Shown here: in pieces, positions 1 to 9,242 of the stretch
Numbering within the stretch: the stretch's first letter is position 1
Layout of the letters: every line of letters starts with the position of its first letter
Source of the DNA: an uncultured Haliea sp.
GTDB taxonomy: Bacteria > Pseudomonadota > Gammaproteobacteria > Pseudomonadales > Halieaceae
NCBI GenBank assembly: GCA_913062625.1
Contig: CAJXWP010000021.1
Span: 1-37,725 of the forward strand
DNA length: 37,725 nucleotides
Direction: 5' to 3'
The notes under the pieces: model-generated
Told to the model about the DNA's origin: nothing
The model's input: the letters and a program-made list of their open reading frames with translations, nothing else
Database searches by the model: none
Program-made: the position numbers and the translations under genes

Positions 1-147
1 CTCAATTTGAATGTCAAAGTCATCACTGGTTGGGTGGCCGTGGAAGGGCGAAAACATGTCGCGTACCGCCTGAAAATCGGCAGCTGGGTCTGCAAAGTTC
101 TCAGGGATTGACCCTATAATCGACAGTAGCTCTTTACTTTGAGTCAC
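1..147 (-). CDS. Partial N-terminus, possible alpha/beta-hydrolase (cut by left edge)
   Basis: An open frame runs from a GTG at 147 to the left edge (49 codons) with no stop; an in-frame TAA lies just upstream of the GTG. The peptide starts MTQSKELLSI and has an acidic, amphipathic N-terminus, with FADPAADFQAVRDMF around residues 18-32. This is the style of the cap/N-terminal helices of hormone-sensitive-lipase-type alpha/beta hydrolases, but no catalytic motif falls inside the window. It is divergent from the phosphopantetheinyl transferase, so positions 148-301 would hold promoters for both. I infer the family only from N-terminal resemblance; it could be another protein, and the GTG has no clear Shine-Dalgarno. 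Confidence 0.4.
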   Translation of the reverse strand, partial: MTQSKELLSIIGSIPENFADPAADFQAVRDMFSPFHGHPTSDDFDIQIE

Positions 148-301
148 GGAGTTGCTTTATAGTCAGGCATAATTTCGCTCTTTATGTGAATAAGGCTGTG
201 ACGCTTCTCGCACTTTATGCGCATTAACGGGCGCCAGAGAACTTTATATTACTATTCATAGATTAGTATAGCGGTGAACATTTTTTCTGCGTGAGTATTA
301 G

Positions 302-1087
302 GTGTGGAAACCGATGAATTTGAATCTGTCTGAAAACGATATCCATATCTGGTTGACCCGCAAGTCACTGATACCCGCAGCGTTGGTGCGCGATTATTAT
401 GGCCTGATGGATGAGCTTCAACGCGCGCGCAACCTGCGTTTTTCGCGTCAGGACTTGCGTGATTCTGATGCCATTACCCGAGCCTTGCAGCGCACGGTTC
501 TGTCTAAATATGCAGATATATCACCGTCAGAGTTGGTATTTTCGAAAGCTGCTGCAGGCAAGCCCTATATTTCAGCTCCCAATACAAACTTATCATTTAA
601 TCTAAGTCACACTAGCGAGTGGATAGTATGCGCCGTCGCGCGGCATCCTTTTATCGGGATTGATATCGAGCATTGTGAGCGCAAGGCGGCACTAGTGCCC
701 CTGGCAGAGCGTTTCTTCTCGCATCAGGAGTACCAAGATTTGCTGCGTTTGGCGGCCGTGAAGCAGAAAAACCGATTCTTTGATTACTGGACCCTTAAAG
801 AGGCTTATATAAAAGCGCGCGGAGAAGGTATTTCGCTGGGTCTCAACCGTTTTGGTTTTGAGTTCGCATCCAATGACAAGATTGGCTTGTATTGTGACCG
901 CGAGCTGCAAGACACCCCCCAGCTATGGCATTTTGGCCTATCATCGAGCCAGGGTGACCATCGCATGGCGCTTGCCCTCAAGCCGCGCTCATTGCTCTCG
1001 GGCATTAATATCCAGTACTTCTTTACCATTCCCCACAGCCGAATAGAAGTCTATGACGGTCCCCTGCGACTTTGTCGGCGAAGTTAG
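302..1087 (+). CDS. 4'-phosphopantetheinyl transferase, Sfp/Gsp/HetI type
   Basis: Transfers the 4'-phosphopantetheine arm of coenzyme A onto a serine of acyl, peptidyl or aryl carrier proteins in the cytoplasm. The 261-residue length is normal for Sfp-type enzymes. Visible motifs are NLSHT near residues 100-104, the magnesium-binding GIDIE (D121, E123) and WTLKEAYIKARGEG (W163, K166, E167, K171), all diagnostic of the family. The start at 302 is GTG; an ATG at 314 is an alternative and would remove only four residues. No carrier-protein synthase or siderophore cluster is adjacent. The stand-alone acyl carrier protein at 35669-35911 is a possible client in this window, though a housekeeping AcpS elsewhere could equally serve it. 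Family assignment is firm; the substrate is not known. Confidence 0.93.
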   Translation: MWKPMNLNLSENDIHIWLTRKSLIPAALVRDYYGLMDELQRARNLRFSRQDLRDSDAITRALQRTVLSKYADISPSELVFSKAAAGKPYISAPNTNLSFNLSHTSEWIVCAVARHPFIGIDIEHCERKAALVPLAERFFSHQEYQDLLRLAAVKQKNRFFDYWTLKEAYIKARGEGISLGLNRFGFEFASNDKIGLYCDRELQDTPQLWHFGLSSSQGDHRMALALKPRSLLSGINIQYFFTIPHSRIEVYDGPLRLCRRS

Positions 1088-1249
1088 CGGCTGGGCTTAC
1101 AAATATTTTGACTTTACGGTCCTCATAGGTGTAACGTCTCCGTAAATGCCACAGCTTCATCTTCGGTCTGTTGTAAGGCGTGAAATAAGTCAGTGATAAC
1201 GCGCATACTCGATAAAGACATAATAATAATTAGGTCAGGGAGTTCGCTC

Positions 1250-3736
1250 ATGAAGTCAAAAACCTTACGCTACTCACTCGCCATTGCGGCGACGCTTTGC
1301 AGTCAGATTACTTCTGCGCAGCAGCAGGGCTTGGAAGAGGTCATTGTTACAGCAGAGAAACGCGCGACTAACGTACAGGATACCCCTATTGCTGTGAGCG
1401 TGTTCACCGGCGAGGAACTGAACAGAGCCCTGATCAGCAAATCATTGGATCTCCAGTTCAGCGTGCCGAACATGCTTATGAGTAAAGGCAATTTCTCGGG
1501 TTCACAAATTTCGATTCGTGGTATCGGCAACCTTGCGGTTGGTTCGGCGTCAGACAGTGGCACGGGCAATCACTTTGACGGCGTATACCTCAATAACGGC
1601 CGAATTTTCGAAATGGAGTTCTACGATGCCGAGCGTATTGAGGTGCTGCGCGGTCCGCAAGGAACACTGTATGGACGTAATACAACGGCGGGCGTCATCA
1701 ACTTCATCACTAAAAAACCTGAAGACGAGTTTGGTGGTTTTATTGATGTTGAGGCAGGCAATTATGACTATTGGAAGGTGAAAGGGGCAATTAATATCCC
1801 ACTGAGCGACTCTTTTGCACAGCGTTTTTCTATGTTTTACACGGAGCGTGAAGGGTATGTGGACAACGAGTACGATGGCAACACCATCGATGGTCGCGAC
1901 ATGTACTCGCTGCGCTCGGGAACACGTTGGTCGAACGACACGACGGATGCGACGTTAACTATAAATTATTTTAATGAAGATTCTAATCGGATGCGCGGCA
2001 GTAGTCAGGGGTGTTTGCGGGATCCGGCGGGTATTATAGGCTGCATGCCGACAGCACTTGCCGATGAGAGCACCAATAGCGCAGCCACTGCGACCGGATT
2101 TTTGATAAACGCCTTTGTCCAGCCAGCTTATCCTGGCCAGCCTTTTCCCGCCGATGATTTCCTGAACTCGCCAAAATCTTCGGATCCGCGCAAGCAGTTT
2201 CTAGACTTTACCCCGAGCTACGAGGTGGAGGACACAATTGTTGCGTTTGAGGTTAACCACGAGTTTGGCGATTACAGCCTGACCTCTCTTACTGGGTATC
2301 ATAAATCTGATTATGATGCGTCAAATGACTATGACTTTACTGTGGCGTCAGGAATTTGGCCAGTCGAGGTGACCATGCAGGCCAGTACCGCCGGGCAGAT
2401 CACCGTCGACCGTCTTTACAATGTCGATCGCTCAACCACAACCCCAGAACAGTGGAGCCAAGAGTTGCGGTTTGCGTCCGACCTTGAGGGCGATTGGAAC
2501 TTTATGTTGGGCGGTTTCTACCTCAACTATGAAAGTGATGATCAATACTATATCTATTCCTCCGCACTTGAACTCGCCGGCCAGCAGCTTGGCATCGAGC
2601 AGCAATATCGCCTTTATCTGAATGAGACTAAGCCCTACGAGTTAGAAACCTATGCGGCGTTTGGAGAACTCTATTGGCAGGCCGCCGATGATATTGCAGT
2701 GACGGTTGGATTGCGTTACACGCAGGAAAAGAAGACCTCCAGTCAGCGCACCGTCTATCTTGCCTTTTTGGATGATCCCAACGCTGAAAACGGTGGCTAT
2801 AGTAATTTTGATGGAAAATGGGACGAGCCCACCGGCAAGATCAATGTAAGTTGGGACGCGACAGACAATATTATGGCCTACGCCACACTTTCACGCAGCT
2901 ATAAAAGCGGTGGTTTTAATCCAATATCGTCTGAGTCACCTTTGCTTGATCCTGCCGTGGGCGGAAATCCGAGTCTTTCCGAGTTCGATCCGGAGTACAT
3001 CAACGCATTAGAGCTTGGCCTAAAAAGTCGTTTTTTTTCTAACACGCTTCAGGCTAACATGACGTACTTCTATTACGATTACGAAGGCTTGCAGGTTGGA
3101 GAGATTCAAAATCAGACGGCAGTGAACAGCAACTATGACGCCACGATACAGGGCTTTGAAGGCGAGTTTATTTGGGTGCCTGACGAGCACTGGCGTTTTA
3201 CCACCAATTTGGCATGGTTAGATTCAGAATTAGACAGCGCAGAAAGCGTCGATCCGGCCAATATCAATCAGCTGGGCACAGTGGAGAATATCATCACTAC
3301 GCCCTTTAACAATCAGTATATAGGGCCGGACTGTCCCTCGGGCACTCCGACGTGTCCCGGTTTACCAGTATCGGTTAAAGGCAATTCACTACCGAACGCC
3401 CCCGATTTTTCTGTCAACGTTGGGGTTGGTTACACCTGGTATCTGCAAAATGGTATGGAGGTTGCGGCCGCCACAAATTATTACTGGCAGGATGATTTCT
3501 ACACTCGAATCTTCAATGCACCCAACGATAAGGTGGATGCTTGGGAGGTGTGGAATGCGACCGTCACACTTTACAGCAGCGATAAAAGCTGGCTCGTCGA
3601 GCTGTGGGGGCTTAATCTACACGACGATGATCATGTCACCGGTCAGTATCTGGGTGACCAGAATGTAGGATTGGCAACCAACCAGTTTTTGTTGGAGCCT
3701 CGTACCTATGGTGTTAGCCTGCGCTATCATTTCTAA
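1250..3736 (+). CDS. TonB-dependent outer membrane receptor
   Basis: Outer membrane ligand-gated channel that imports a substrate using TonB energy. I start it at the ATG at 1250 (828 residues): it follows an AGGGAG-like ribosome site and begins a good signal peptide, MKSKTLRYSLAIAATLCS, ending TSA before QQQ. A GTG at 1193 would only add a charged extension ahead of the signal. A TonB box (EEVIVTAEKR) follows, then the plug domain with ISIRGIG and VEVLRGPQGTLYGRNTTAG-type signatures, then a long beta-barrel rich in aromatic strands ending in the outer-membrane C-terminus SLRYHF. The style is that of the large CirA/FyuA-like receptors of marine Gammaproteobacteria and sphingomonads. The MFS transporter begins 14 bp downstream, so the two probably move the same compound across outer and inner membranes. 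The substrate is unknown. Confidence 0.95.
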   Translation: MKSKTLRYSLAIAATLCSQITSAQQQGLEEVIVTAEKRATNVQDTPIAVSVFTGEELNRALISKSLDLQFSVPNMLMSKGNFSGSQISIRGIGNLAVGSASDSGTGNHFDGVYLNNGRIFEMEFYDAERIEVLRGPQGTLYGRNTTAGVINFITKKPEDEFGGFIDVEAGNYDYWKVKGAINIPLSDSFAQRFSMFYTEREGYVDNEYDGNTIDGRDMYSLRSGTRWSNDTTDATLTINYFNEDSNRMRGSSQGCLRDPAGIIGCMPTALADESTNSAATATGFLINAFVQPAYPGQPFPADDFLNSPKSSDPRKQFLDFTPSYEVEDTIVAFEVNHEFGDYSLTSLTGYHKSDYDASNDYDFTVASGIWPVEVTMQASTAGQITVDRLYNVDRSTTTPEQWSQELRFASDLEGDWNFMLGGFYLNYESDDQYYIYSSALELAGQQLGIEQQYRLYLNETKPYELETYAAFGELYWQAADDIAVTVGLRYTQEKKTSSQRTVYLAFLDDPNAENGGYSNFDGKWDEPTGKINVSWDATDNIMAYATLSRSYKSGGFNPISSESPLLDPAVGGNPSLSEFDPEYINALELGLKSRFFSNTLQANMTYFYYDYEGLQVGEIQNQTAVNSNYDATIQGFEGEFIWVPDEHWRFTTNLAWLDSELDSAESVDPANINQLGTVENIITTPFNNQYIGPDCPSGTPTCPGLPVSVKGNSLPNAPDFSVNVGVGYTWYLQNGMEVAAATNYYWQDDFYTRIFNAPNDKVDAWEVWNATVTLYSSDKSWLVELWGLNLHDDDHVTGQYLGDQNVGLATNQFLLEPRTYGVSLRYHF

Positions 3737-3750
3737 CCCACAGAGCATTA

Positions 3751-4974
3751 ATGTTTCGGATTTTCCTTCCTCCAGCGGAGCTGGAGTTAGCTGACAAGAA
3801 GTTGCTGCTCTTACTGGGCATTGCTTTCTTCGTTGGCCAGTATGATATGACGATACTCGGTCTAGCCCTGCCTGATATTCAGAAAAGTTTTACTATTTCA
3901 GAAGAGCATCTGGGAAAGGTGATCGCCATCGCAAGGATGGGCTCCATTCCCGCACTATTCCTTGCCTTGTTGTCAGACCGCATTGGTCGGCGGTCAATGT
4001 TGATGTTTACCCTGTTGGGACTGTCCATCGCCACTGGAGCGACGGGGTTTGCGCGTACCACCGAGGAATTCATTGCGATTCAGTTCTTCGCCCGTGTTTT
4101 TTCCACAGCAGAAGAAATTATCGCGGTTATCTATGTGCTAGAGCTTCTGCCTGTCATTTATCGCGGTTGGGGAGTGGGCTTTTTAGCGGCCATGGGAGCT
4201 GTTGGAGCGGGACTAGCATCATTATTGTATGGAGCAGTGGAATTCTTGCCCGGAGGATGGCGGGCTCTCTACGTTATTGCAGCCCTGCCTATCTTGTATC
4301 TCGCGTGGCTGCGTCGACTGATGCCCGAGTCTGCTATGTTTAATCGCTATGTTAAAAGTGGCAAGACACCGTTATTTTGGCAGCCATTTGCAGATGTCTT
4401 CAGCTCACACCGAGGTCAAATGATCGCCATCGGATTGATTGCGGCAGCGTTCTGGTTTCATGTTGCTGCGACCATAAACTTCATGTCCAAGTATCTGCAG
4501 GAAGCGCATGCTTATGCGCCACAAGACGTGAGCTTACTCTACATCTTGGCCGGCGCCGTCGCTATTTTTGGTAACGTCACGGCGGGTAGAATCTCAGACC
4601 GTATTGGGCGGCGTCCCACACTCGCTGCGGGGCTGCTGGTCAACTGTCTCGCGGTGGTCACTTTCTATAACACCAGCGGGCTATTGCTGCCACTGACCTG
4701 GATCGCGATGTTGTTTAGCTTCTTTGCAGTAGAGGTGATGGTCAATACCATAAGCGGCGAGTTGTTCCCGACAAGCTGTCGCTCAACCGCGTCCACTTTA
4801 CGGATGATCTGCGCAGTCTTTGCGGGGGTGGTTGGTCTTACGGTCGAGGGCAGTCTTTATACTCTGCTGGGGAGTCATGCGGCCGCACTCTCTATCATGA
4901 CACTGACTTCTTTGTTGGCGTTGCCCATTGTTGCGCTAGTCCTTCGCGAGACCTCCGGCACGCAGCTACGCTAG
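3751..4974 (+). CDS. Major facilitator superfamily transporter
   Basis: Inner membrane secondary transporter with about 12 predicted hydrophobic segments in 407 residues. The loop 2-3 signature appears as LSDRIGRRSML near residues 78-88 and is repeated in the second half as GRISDRIGRRPT near residues 280-290. This internal duplication is typical of sugar-porter/metabolite-proton-symporter branches. It starts 14 bp after the stop of the TonB-dependent receptor and is very likely cotranscribed with it; the Shine-Dalgarno is weak, which fits translation coupled to the upstream gene. I infer uptake of the receptor's ligand after it reaches the periplasm. The direction and substrate cannot be read from the sequence; an efflux role is possible but less likely given the receptor partner. 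Confidence 0.9.
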   Translation: MFRIFLPPAELELADKKLLLLLGIAFFVGQYDMTILGLALPDIQKSFTISEEHLGKVIAIARMGSIPALFLALLSDRIGRRSMLMFTLLGLSIATGATGFARTTEEFIAIQFFARVFSTAEEIIAVIYVLELLPVIYRGWGVGFLAAMGAVGAGLASLLYGAVEFLPGGWRALYVIAALPILYLAWLRRLMPESAMFNRYVKSGKTPLFWQPFADVFSSHRGQMIAIGLIAAAFWFHVAATINFMSKYLQEAHAYAPQDVSLLYILAGAVAIFGNVTAGRISDRIGRRPTLAAGLLVNCLAVVTFYNTSGLLLPLTWIAMLFSFFAVEVMVNTISGELFPTSCRSTASTLRMICAVFAGVVGLTVEGSLYTLLGSHAAALSIMTLTSLLALPIVALVLRETSGTQLR

Positions 4975-5432
4975 GGCCACGATCGGTCGAACAAAGTCGC
5001 GATAGTCAAATATTGGAAGCGGTGCGCTGGCAGAGGAAGTCTCTGAGTCCTGTTATTGGCCGTAACACTCATCGCTCTTTCATTTTTATTACCCTCCGTG
5101 ACTTTTGCCTGAATCAACAAGAGGGGACAGTATTGGGTTGTGTCCGACGTCACAGTGCACGGAAGTGATTTTCTTTAGCTGATTATTGAAAAATATTCAC
5201 CTAGAATAAAATATAAGCTTAGCCATTCTAGCGAACTCAAGGATGAGGCTAGAAATGCTTCTAGCGTTTTTATTGGTTAAGACTCCAGGCGTATTCTGCC
5301 GCTTCATCATGCTATGTAGAGCCTGTCAACGCAGTTCTCATATAGCTTATCTCGGTGCACTCGTTAGGCAGGCATTTATCAAATCTCTAGGCTTTACGCC
5401 AGTTTCTCTCGTCAGAATTTTTCGGGCCTTTC
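4975..5432. other. Gene-poor stretch after the MFS transporter
   Basis: No convincing coding region. Short frames here have no recognisable motif and overlap each other. The part from about 5180 to 5270 is AT-rich and contains the TTCTAGC repeats listed separately. Nothing resembling a tRNA or mobile element was seen. Confidence 0.5.
5226..5265. repeat. Triple TTCTAGC/GCTAGAA repeat with perfect hairpin
   Basis: TTCTAGC occurs at 5226-5232 and 5259-5265, and its inverse GCTAGAA at 5248-5254. The last two form a perfect 7-bp stem with an ATGC loop, followed on the plus strand by GTTTTTATT. This could be a weak intrinsic terminator reading rightwards or a multi-site operator; the low GC of the stem argues against a strong terminator. 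Confidence 0.4.
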
Positions 5433-5735
5433 ATGCCAATAAATCCTAGGCAAAAGGAATGGCTAAGGATTCCAGCAGCGTTGACCAAAAAAATTAGCAA
5501 AGAGACTGCACGCGCCTATTTACAGGCAATTCAATACTGCGATAAGTCTGATGTGTCGCGCGGTCTAGGCATTGTGCCTGAGCTTGACCGAAGAATTAAA
5601 GGCACGGTGAGTGGCTTGAGTTCTAAACTATTCCGTCGACTGAGTATGGCGAGTCAATACTTTACTAGGTTAATCACATTGAGAGCGCGCAAAAATATCC
5701 TACAACGTCCAACCGAAAATGGTACAAACCTTTAA
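5433..5735 (+). CDS. Hypothetical small basic protein, doubtful
   Basis: An ATG-started frame of 100 residues, rich in Lys, Arg and Ser, with no signal peptide or membrane segment. The middle (ARAYLQAIQYCDKSDVSRGL) looks helical. I do not recognise a family. It ends 28 bp from the stop of the convergent cbpM. A shorter overlapping frame (5243-5449) competes with it upstream. The flanks are AT-rich and unlike the surrounding genes, so it may be a decayed or recently acquired sequence rather than a working gene. It is reported because it is the longest frame in an otherwise empty 790-bp gap. Confidence 0.28.
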   Translation: MPINPRQKEWLRIPAALTKKISKETARAYLQAIQYCDKSDVSRGLGIVPELDRRIKGTVSGLSSKLFRRLSMASQYFTRLITLRARKNILQRPTENGTNL

Positions 5736-5763
5736 TTGGCAGATACGACAGTATTTTTCTTTC

Positions 5764-6066
5764 CTAATTAACAAAACGATTAAGCTGTTGTTCAAGGCAA
5801 AGACTTTGTCTTTTAAGCGCTTCATTTTTTCGCAGTAAATCTACCACCATCGAAATGGCAATCCAGTCGATTTCCAGATCGTGATGAAGGCGTACCGCCT
5901 TTCGCAGCCAGTGAGCGCTGGTGGTGTCAAACATCCAGTCAGCGATATTGCCGCCATCTGCTGGGTGAGCAATGCCGTGATCGACAGCCTCAACAATAAT
6001 TTGCTCTGTGAACCCGCCACACTGACAAAGCTCTTGCACTGAAACCCACAATACTATTTCTGTCAT
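5764..6066 (-). CDS. cbpM: Chaperone modulator CbpM
   Basis: A 100-residue MerR-helix-like protein that binds the J-domain of CbpA and inhibits its stimulation of DnaK. It begins [19 protein letters not shown], with the typical acidic and hydrophobic N-terminal helix. The middle contains [18 protein letters not shown] followed by a predicted coiled helix ([15 protein letters not shown]), as in known CbpM proteins. Its ATG overlaps the stop of cbpA by 4 bp (ATGA), giving translational coupling and strong contextual support. Length is normal for the family. The pair acts in the cytoplasm in the DnaK protein-folding system. Confidence 0.9.
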   Translation of the reverse strand: MTEIVLWVSVQELCQCGGFTEQIIVEAVDHGIAHPADGGNIADWMFDTTSAHWLRKAVRLHHDLEIDWIAISMVVDLLRKNEALKRQSLCLEQQLNRFVN

Positions 6067-7007
6067 TGCTCGCTACTCCACTGTGCTCTTGGGTCGAATT
6101 CTGCCTTCTCTGATAATGATTGCCACAGCGCCTTAACCTCATCATTAGCTGATGAGGGCACCACCACCTTTAGAAGCGCAAACATATCCCCACTCCCTGT
6201 TTTGGTCTTCATGCCTTTACCTTTTACTCGCAGCCTTTGTCCAGCTTGGCTATTAGGCGCGATCGTCAAGTTTATTTTCCCCGTCAGGGTGGGGACTGTC
6301 ACCTTCGCCCCCAGCGCTGCTTCCCACGGGGCCAGTGGAACCGTTATCACGAGGTTATGACCCTCAACATCGAACAGTGGATGTGGCACTAATCGAATAT
6401 GCAGGTAAAGGTCTCCATGCGGACCATCCCCTTGGCCATATCCTCCCTGACCCTTCAGTCGGACTCGTTCCCCGTCGACAATTCCTGATGGTATTTTTAC
6501 CTTTAAGCTCTTCTTAACCTCGTTGACTTGACCATTTTCATACACTGGAATCTGGTATTCTACGAGCTTGGACGTCTCAGAGGCTGTCTCTTCGAGGAAA
6601 ATGGGCATTTCAATTTCCGCATCTTGGCCTCTCGATCCTCTTGACTGCTGATTCGTCTCGGAGCCTCCGCCTCGGAACATAGAGTTAAAAAAATCTGAAA
6701 AATCACCCTCAAAGCGCGTAGAGTCTGCATCGCTAAAGTCGCTGTTACTTTGCCAATTTGGTGGCGGCTCGAAACCCGCATCAGATCGTCCACCGTACTG
6801 ACGCAGCTCGTCGTACTCCGCTCTACGGCCGGCATCCTTTAAAACGTCATAGGCCTCCGCGACCTCTTTGAACTTATCTTCGGCCCCGGCGTCTGGGTTC
6901 ATGTCGGGGTGGTACTTGCGCGCCAACTTCCGATAGGCAGTCTTGATCTCCTTGCTATCCGAATCCGGAGATACACCGAGAAGCTGGTAGTAGTCTTTAA
7001 AATCCAT
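6063..7007 (-). CDS. cbpA: Curved DNA-binding protein CbpA, DnaJ-class co-chaperone
   Basis: J-domain co-chaperone of DnaK that also binds curved DNA. The 314 residues comprise a J-domain (about 1-70) with the essential HPD in [10 protein letters not shown], a Gly/Ser/Phe-rich linker (about 75-130, with [10 protein letters not shown]) and two C-terminal peptide-binding domains. The C-terminal part includes [19 protein letters not shown] and [15 protein letters not shown]. The cysteine-rich zinc domain of DnaJ is absent, which together with the downstream cbpM identifies the CbpA branch. The start is an ATG at 7007 with a weak ribosome site; the J-domain begins immediately, so there is no room for another start. 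Confidence 0.93.
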   Translation of the reverse strand: MDFKDYYQLLGVSPDSDSKEIKTAYRKLARKYHPDMNPDAGAEDKFKEVAEAYDVLKDAGRRAEYDELRQYGGRSDAGFEPPPNWQSNSDFSDADSTRFEGDFSDFFNSMFRGGGSETNQQSRGSRGQDAEIEMPIFLEETASETSKLVEYQIPVYENGQVNEVKKSLKVKIPSGIVDGERVRLKGQGGYGQGDGPHGDLYLHIRLVPHPLFDVEGHNLVITVPLAPWEAALGAKVTVPTLTGKINLTIAPNSQAGQRLRVKGKGMKTKTGSGDMFALLKVVVPSSANDEVKALWQSLSEKAEFDPRAQWSSEQ

Positions 7008-7335
7008 AAAGTTTTTATCTCAAAAATACAGAGGACTATCAATGGCCACGGGTCGCCCGTGACGCCAAGAATAATCTTTAAAGCAATAAAAAAACGTCTA
7101 GGCCACTTGCGGCAGGACGATTCCAAACAAAATATCACTTGCTTATCATTGTCGCCATTGTCGCACTACTTCGTAGGATGTTTCCATCACCAAAAACGAA
7201 GAGATTTCTTTGAGTCCAGCTAGTTGTCACGACTTTTTCAGAAGAACCGCAGTCTTCGTTTGATCTGAATGTCTCCAGCTTTACTGTGAAGATCACAAGC
7301 AGAGGGTTATAGCATTCGACAGCGCCTACCAACAC
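7008..7335. other. Intergenic stretch upstream of cbpA
   Basis: No gene is recognised. It should contain the cbpA promoter on the minus strand. Just upstream of cbpA is an imperfect GC-rich inverted element around GGGTCGCCC at about 7055-7065. The right end may contain the unrecognisable N-terminal part of the decayed P450 that follows. Confidence 0.4.
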
Positions 7336-7717
7336 AAGCATGACGATCTTGATTATAGTTCAAAGAACCCCGATAAGTTCTCGTCGAGCGCAAACGTGGC
7401 ACACCCACAGTCCGGTGGGGATACTCCCAAATCCCTGCAGATAATGCGGCAACCCATTATCAATATGGGTCCTCCAAATCATGTTAGGTATCGCCGAGTT
7501 TTTCATAATGCTTTAACCAATAGGGCTGTGGATGCTTGGCGTCGGGCCGCCTTCTTGCATTGGTTCACATCTGGCCCCTACAGAGCTACACATTAGGTTC
7601 AAGTAAATTGTACCTCACTTACGTAATCCGCAGCTGGTTGCCAGTCCGCATAATCTGGTGTCTAATTTCATTCTGGGAACCAAGAGCATGGGTATCACGT
7701 TTGATGAGGTTTGCTAG
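7336..7717 (+). pseudogene. Cytochrome P450 remnant, frameshifted and truncated
   Basis: Two pieces of a bacterial P450 are visible in different plus-strand frames. The first, from about 7336 to the TAG at 7594, reads DDLDYSSKNPDKFSSSANV and later GPPNHVRYRRVFHNALTNRA. These correspond to the conserved B-helix region (usual form SRDPExFSS) and the C-helix haem-propionate motif (usual form DPPEHTRLRR). The second piece, in the next frame from about 7609 to the TAG at 7717, reads NLVSNFILGTKSMGITFDEV, matching the segment ahead of the I-helix. The I-helix AGxxT, the ExxR and the haem-cysteine loop are absent and the N-terminus is not recognisable. The gene is therefore broken by a frameshift and a large 3' deletion. 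I infer a former soluble steroid/alkane-type P450. Confidence 0.72.
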
Positions 7718-7763
7718 GACATGACAATCGTTAACCATAGATAATTAAACAGAGGCACTATTG

Positions 7764-8162
7764 ATGTTACAGAAATTTATTTGGTGGACGGGGTTATCAG
7801 ATTTTTTGGTAGGAGCTGGCACATGGGCTGGTGCCCTAGCCATTGCGACAGCCGCCGACCCAGTGAAAGGCCAGCTGGTGCCATTGATAACACTGGGAAC
7901 ATTTTTGATGATGGCGGCGGCATTGTTGATGTGGGCGTCCCATGATCTGACTAATCGTGCGCCGGTTTTTTTCTGGCAGGGGCTAGTCCGTTTGTCGGCG
8001 ATATTGGCGGTGATTTATGCGGTTCCTAATCAGCTCGCCGAGACGTGGGAGTATTGGCTGGTAGCGATTGATGGGCCGATCGGGGTAGTCTACGTTTTCG
8101 GCGCGATGAAAGTGACAGGTTGTTCTTTCTGGCAATTACTGGGCTGCAGGACGTCGACTTGA
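7764..8162 (+). CDS. Small four-helix membrane protein, unknown function
   Basis: A 132-residue protein with about four hydrophobic segments (near residues 10-30, 38-58, 69-87 and 98-115) and few charges, so an inner membrane protein. The ATG at 7764 is chosen because an AGAGG ribosome site lies about 9 bp upstream; the preceding TTG at 7761 is also in frame. The segment IDGPIGVVYVFGAMKVTG is distinctive and I associate it with conserved hypothetical membrane proteins of marine gammaproteobacteria, but no function is known to me. It stands alone: the pentose-phosphate operon begins 162 bp downstream with its own leader. Confidence 0.75.
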   Translation: MLQKFIWWTGLSDFLVGAGTWAGALAIATAADPVKGQLVPLITLGTFLMMAAALLMWASHDLTNRAPVFFWQGLVRLSAILAVIYAVPNQLAETWEYWLVAIDGPIGVVYVFGAMKVTGCSFWQLLGCRTST

Positions 8163-8324
8163 GTGCCGCCATAGTAATTGGACTGCACTGGGCAGCGACC
8201 GGTCCCAACAGAAAGGCAGCGCGGCCAATGCCGCTATTGATGTGCTAAATCGCACTAATTCATAGTTTAGATCGAAAACCTATGCTGGGAAGTACCAGCA
8301 GCAGGATGCCAAAAGAGGTGCAGA

Positions 8325-9242
8325 ATGAAACTGGGTATAGCAGGGCTGGGGAAGATGGGTGCCAATATGGCGCGGCGGTTACGGCGCGGCGGCATCGAAG
8401 TGGTGGGGCTCAATCGCAGTGCAGAAGTGACAGATGCTTTGGTCGCTGAAGTTGGGGTCAGCGCCAGCTATACGTTGGAGCAGTTAATTGAGAATCTTCC
8501 TCTGCCCAGAGTACTGTGGCTTATGCTGCCCGCTGGTGATGTGACCGAGGAGGTCATCAATCAAGCGCTGCCACTACTGAGCCCGGGTGATGTGTTGGTT
8601 GATGGCGCCAACAGTTACTACAAAGACTCAATAACTCGCTCTAAACGTGTCGAAGCGGCCGGGATTCATTACGTCGATGCGGGTGTGTCTGGGGGTATTT
8701 GGGGCTTGGACAATGGCTATGCGTTAATGCTTGGTGGATCTCAGCACGCCGTTGATTATATTGAGCCTGCGATTCGCGTGCTTGCGCCCGGCCCTCAAAC
8801 GGGCTGGTTACATTGTGGGCCGGCTGGCAGTGGGCATTTTGTCAAAATGGTTCACAACGGCATCGAGTACGGCATGATGCAAGCGTATGCGGAGGGCTTT
8901 GCTCTGATGAAAGCACGTGAAGACTTCGACATCGATCTGGCCGCCGTTGCGGAAATGTGGCGCCACGGCAGTGTGGTCAGAAGCTGGCTGCTGGATTTAA
9001 TGGGCGACTTTTTAGACAAGGATCAGGAGCTCGAAGACGTATTGCCGATTGTTGCTGACTCCGGGGAGGGACGATGGACGGCATTGGAAGCTATTGAGCA
9101 GGGCGTGCCTGCGCCCGTAATGAGTCTTGCGCTAATGATGCGTTATGCCAGTCAAGGCGGTGATGAGTACGGCGCTAAGCTGCTGGCTAAAATGCGTCAG
9201 GGTTTTGGCGGTCATGCGCTTGGCGAAGAGAAAATGCCGTGA
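8325..9242 (+). CDS. gnd: 6-phosphogluconate dehydrogenase, decarboxylating, short (YqeC-type)
   Basis: Oxidises and decarboxylates 6-phosphogluconate to ribulose 5-phosphate in the cytoplasm. The 305-residue length is that of the short bacterial type rather than the roughly 470-residue classical enzyme. Seen are the Rossmann motif GLGKMGANMA (residues 7-16), VDGANSYYKDS, the catalytic-region DAGVSGGIWGL and the lysine-containing GHFVKMVHNGIEYGM. The ATG at 8325 follows an AGAGGT ribosome site. It is the first gene of gnd-zwf-pgl, whose joints overlap or are immediately adjacent, so the three oxidative pentose-phosphate steps are produced together. The short type is often NAD-preferring, but cofactor choice here is inference. 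No edd or eda gene is present in the window. Confidence 0.93.
   Translation: MKLGIAGLGKMGANMARRLRRGGIEVVGLNRSAEVTDALVAEVGVSASYTLEQLIENLPLPRVLWLMLPAGDVTEEVINQALPLLSPGDVLVDGANSYYKDSITRSKRVEAAGIHYVDAGVSGGIWGLDNGYALMLGGSQHAVDYIEPAIRVLAPGPQTGWLHCGPAGSGHFVKMVHNGIEYGMMQAYAEGFALMKAREDFDIDLAAVAEMWRHGSVVRSWLLDLMGDFLDKDQELEDVLPIVADSGEGRWTALEAIEQGVPAPVMSLALMMRYASQGGDEYGAKLLAKMRQGFGGHALGEEKMP

Noticed and set aside
5243-5449. 68-residue plus-strand frame before the orphan 100-residue frame
   Set aside because: Begins inside the TTCTAGC hairpin, has no motif and overlaps the next frame; too weak to call.
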